From positions 1 through 7,845 of the forward strand of contig JABJKL010000050.1 of assembly GCA_018660405.1 (NCBI GenBank): a DNA stretch of 7,845 nucleotides, written 5' to 3'. How positions within the stretch are numbered: the first letter of the stretch is position 1; the number at the start of each line of letters is the position of its first letter. The notes under the pieces were generated by a model. The model was not told the DNA's origin and searched no databases. It saw only the letters and a list, made by a program, of their open reading frames with translations. Below, in pieces: positions 6,579-7,845 of the stretch. This DNA is from Pseudomonadota bacterium (GTDB lineage: Bacteria > Pseudomonadota > Gammaproteobacteria > Arenicellales > Arenicellaceae). Both the position numbers and the translations under genes were made by a program.

Positions 6579-6637
6579 GATATTCAAGAGGTTATGCCGT
6601 AAGAGGATAAAATAACAATTGCGCAGCGGCCTCACTA

Positions 6638-7408
6638 TTATAGACGAACCTCGATACCCGCTTCTGCCATTCTTTGCTTGGCTTCTTGCACGGTATGATC
6701 ACCAAAATGGAAAATGCTGGCAGCCAATACAGCGTCGGCTTTACCCAGTTCGATGCCGTCTATGAGATGTTGCAGGTTGCCGACTCCGCCTGAAGCGATT
6801 AAGGGTACTGGCACAGTCTCTGAAACTGTTCGATTAAGCACATGGTCGAAGCCATCTCGTGTTCCATCGCGGTCCATGCTGGTTAATAATATCTCGCCGG
6901 CGCCATAGTCGGCCATGCGTTGGCACCATTCAATCGTATCAATACCGGTTTGTTTGCGGCCACCGTGGGTAAAAATTTCCCATTTTGAATGGTCACCAAA
7001 ATCAGTTTGTTTAGCATCAACCGCGACCACGATGCATTGCGAGCCAAAATGATCACTGGCTTGTTTTACGAATTTCGGGTTAAACACAGCAGCAGTATTA
7101 ATGGCGATTTTGTCTGCGCCAGCATTGAGCAAGCGGTTAATATCGGCGAGTTCGCGAATGCCACCTCCTACTGTTAGCGGAATGAAGACTTCTGCCGCGA
7201 CTTGTGAAACCACTTCGACCATGGTTGCCCGGTCATCGGAACTTGCGGTGATATCCAGAAAAGTAATTTCGTCCGCGCCTTGTTCGTCGTATCTGCGTGC
7301 TGTTTCTACCGGGTCACCGGCATCGCGGATATCGACAAATTTTACGCCCTTAACGACCCGACCTGCATCGACATCCAGACAGGGAATGACACGTTTGGCT
7401 AAGCCCAT
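6638..7408 (-). CDS. hisF: Imidazole glycerol phosphate synthase cyclase subunit HisF
   Basis: HisF, with the glutamine amidotransferase HisH, converts PRFAR and ammonia into imidazole glycerol phosphate and AICAR. It has 256 residues and a single (beta/alpha)8 barrel. The start MGLAKRVIPCLDV carries catalytic Asp12, and the second catalytic Asp is Asp131 in CIVVAVDAK. Phosphate-binding and barrel signatures include FLDITAS, TVGGGIR, SMDRDGTRDGFD and PLIASGGVG. The ATG at 7408 follows AAGGA at five bases. It lies 39 bases after hisA, the typical order. The coding region ends with three successive in-frame stops (TAATAGTGA, 6632-6640), and hisE follows 59 bases later. Confidence 0.98.
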   Translation of the reverse strand: MGLAKRVIPCLDVDAGRVVKGVKFVDIRDAGDPVETARRYDEQGADEITFLDITASSDDRATMVEVVSQVAAEVFIPLTVGGGIRELADINRLLNAGADKIAINTAAVFNPKFVKQASDHFGSQCIVVAVDAKQTDFGDHSKWEIFTHGGRKQTGIDTIEWCQRMADYGAGEILLTSMDRDGTRDGFDHVLNRTVSETVPVPLIASGGVGNLQHLIDGIELGKADAVLAASIFHFGDHTVQEAKQRMAEAGIEVRL

Positions 7409-7447
7409 GGAGTTCCTTTAACCAGTCGTCTTAAATTATGCGTGTTT

Positions 7448-7845
7448 CTATTGCTCAACCTTCTGGTTGCCGGTGAGCAGACGCTGGCCTTCGGCAAAAT
7501 CGAGTGTGCCTTCATAAATAGCTCGCCCGGTAATCACCCCGGTTACGCCGGATTCTTCGAGAGCCTTTAATTTTTTTAGATCGTCGAGATTGGTGACCCC
7601 ACCCGATGCGATAACCGGGATGCGAACGGACTCAGCCAGCTTTTTGGTCAGTTCGATATTCGCGCCTTGCATCATGCCATCCTTGGAGATATCGGTATAA
7701 ATAATTGCGTGCACTCCATCATGTTCAAAATGTTGGGCCAGATCGATCAAATCGTGCTTGGATAGTTTGGACCAGCCTTCTACCGCCAGTTTGCCGTTTT
7801 CAGCGTCTAGCCCAACGATAATATGACGCGGATACTCGAGCGCCA
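7448..7845 (-). CDS. hisA: ProFAR isomerase HisA, C-terminal part (start outside window)
   Basis: HisA is the 1-(5-phosphoribosyl)-5-[(5-phosphoribosylamino)methylideneamino]imidazole-4-carboxamide isomerase, the step before HisF. The frame stays open from the stop at 7448 to the window edge, giving about the last 131 residues of a protein usually near 245 long. Visible features are IIVGLDAENGKLAVEGW with the second catalytic Asp, YTDISKDGMMQG, IPVIASGGV (phosphate-binding loop) and GVITGRAIYEG near the end. A TTG at 7750 is internal and not a start. HisA and HisF are paralogous half-barrel repeats; the ISKDGMMQG and GRAIYEG stretches identify this one as HisA. Confidence 0.96.
   Translation of the reverse strand, partial: ALEYPRHIIVGLDAENGKLAVEGWSKLSKHDLIDLAQHFEHDGVHAIIYTDISKDGMMQGANIELTKKLAESVRIPVIASGGVTNLDDLKKLKALEESGVTGVITGRAIYEGTLDFAEGQRLLTGNQKVEQ

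Noticed and set aside
6579..6635. In-frame extension before hisE as a relic of the hisI C-terminus (RNCYF loosely like the HisI ending)
   Set aside because: Nineteen residues with a chance-level resemblance; no HisI metal-binding motifs are present.
7101..7421. 106-codon + strand reading frame opposite hisF
   Set aside because: Fully antisense to a clear hisF; composition reflects the complementary strand and no domain is recognisable.
7448..7750. Short 100-residue gene starting at TTG 7750
   Set aside because: The frame continues open to the window edge with HisA sequence including its catalytic Asp, so the TTG is internal.

Overview
The window looks like housekeeping chromosome from a gammaproteobacterium of roughly 50% G+C. 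NuoM and NuoN closely resemble the E. coli proteins, down to equivalent key-residue numbers in NuoM. The Tat genes are in the tatA-tatB-tatC order and directly follow histidine genes, as is common in beta- and gammaproteobacteria. I cannot place it below class level. No mobile element, CRISPR array, rRNA or tRNA gene was seen.

Layout. The + strand (1-2323) carries the end of a respiratory complex I operon: the C-terminal part of nuoM and all of nuoN, joined by a one-base TAATG overlap. The rest of the window is on the - strand. A lone gene (2448-3480) encodes a membrane-anchored SGNH/GDSL-type hydrolase and converges on nuoN. Next, read right to left from the window edge, comes a long - strand series: hisA (partial), hisF, hisE, tatA, tatB, tatC, folD. 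tatB/tatC and tatC/folD each overlap by four bases (ATGA), so folD is translationally coupled to the twin-arginine export genes. A separate promoter before tatA is possible because hisE and tatA are 110 bp apart.

How the genes work together. NuoM and NuoN are antiporter-like proton-pumping subunits of NADH:quinone oxidoreductase. HisE, HisA and HisF are steps of histidine synthesis; hisI, which usually lies between hisF and hisE or is fused to hisE, is absent here. TatA, TatB and TatC form the exporter for folded proteins. FolD supplies 10-formyl-tetrahydrofolate. Because HisF/HisH releases AICAR, which is formylated with 10-formyl-THF during purine synthesis, the his/folD linkage may be metabolically meaningful (inference).

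No clearly new system is visible. The strongest oddity is a pair of short tandem duplications in the tatA-tatB spacer. One of them duplicates the tatB start site, so the good ribosome binding site now points at an out-of-frame ATG and an eight-codon decoy reading frame (seven residues plus stop). Other points worth a look are the missing hisI, the tatC-folD coupling, and the lower-G+C, possibly disulfide-bonded SGNH protein.
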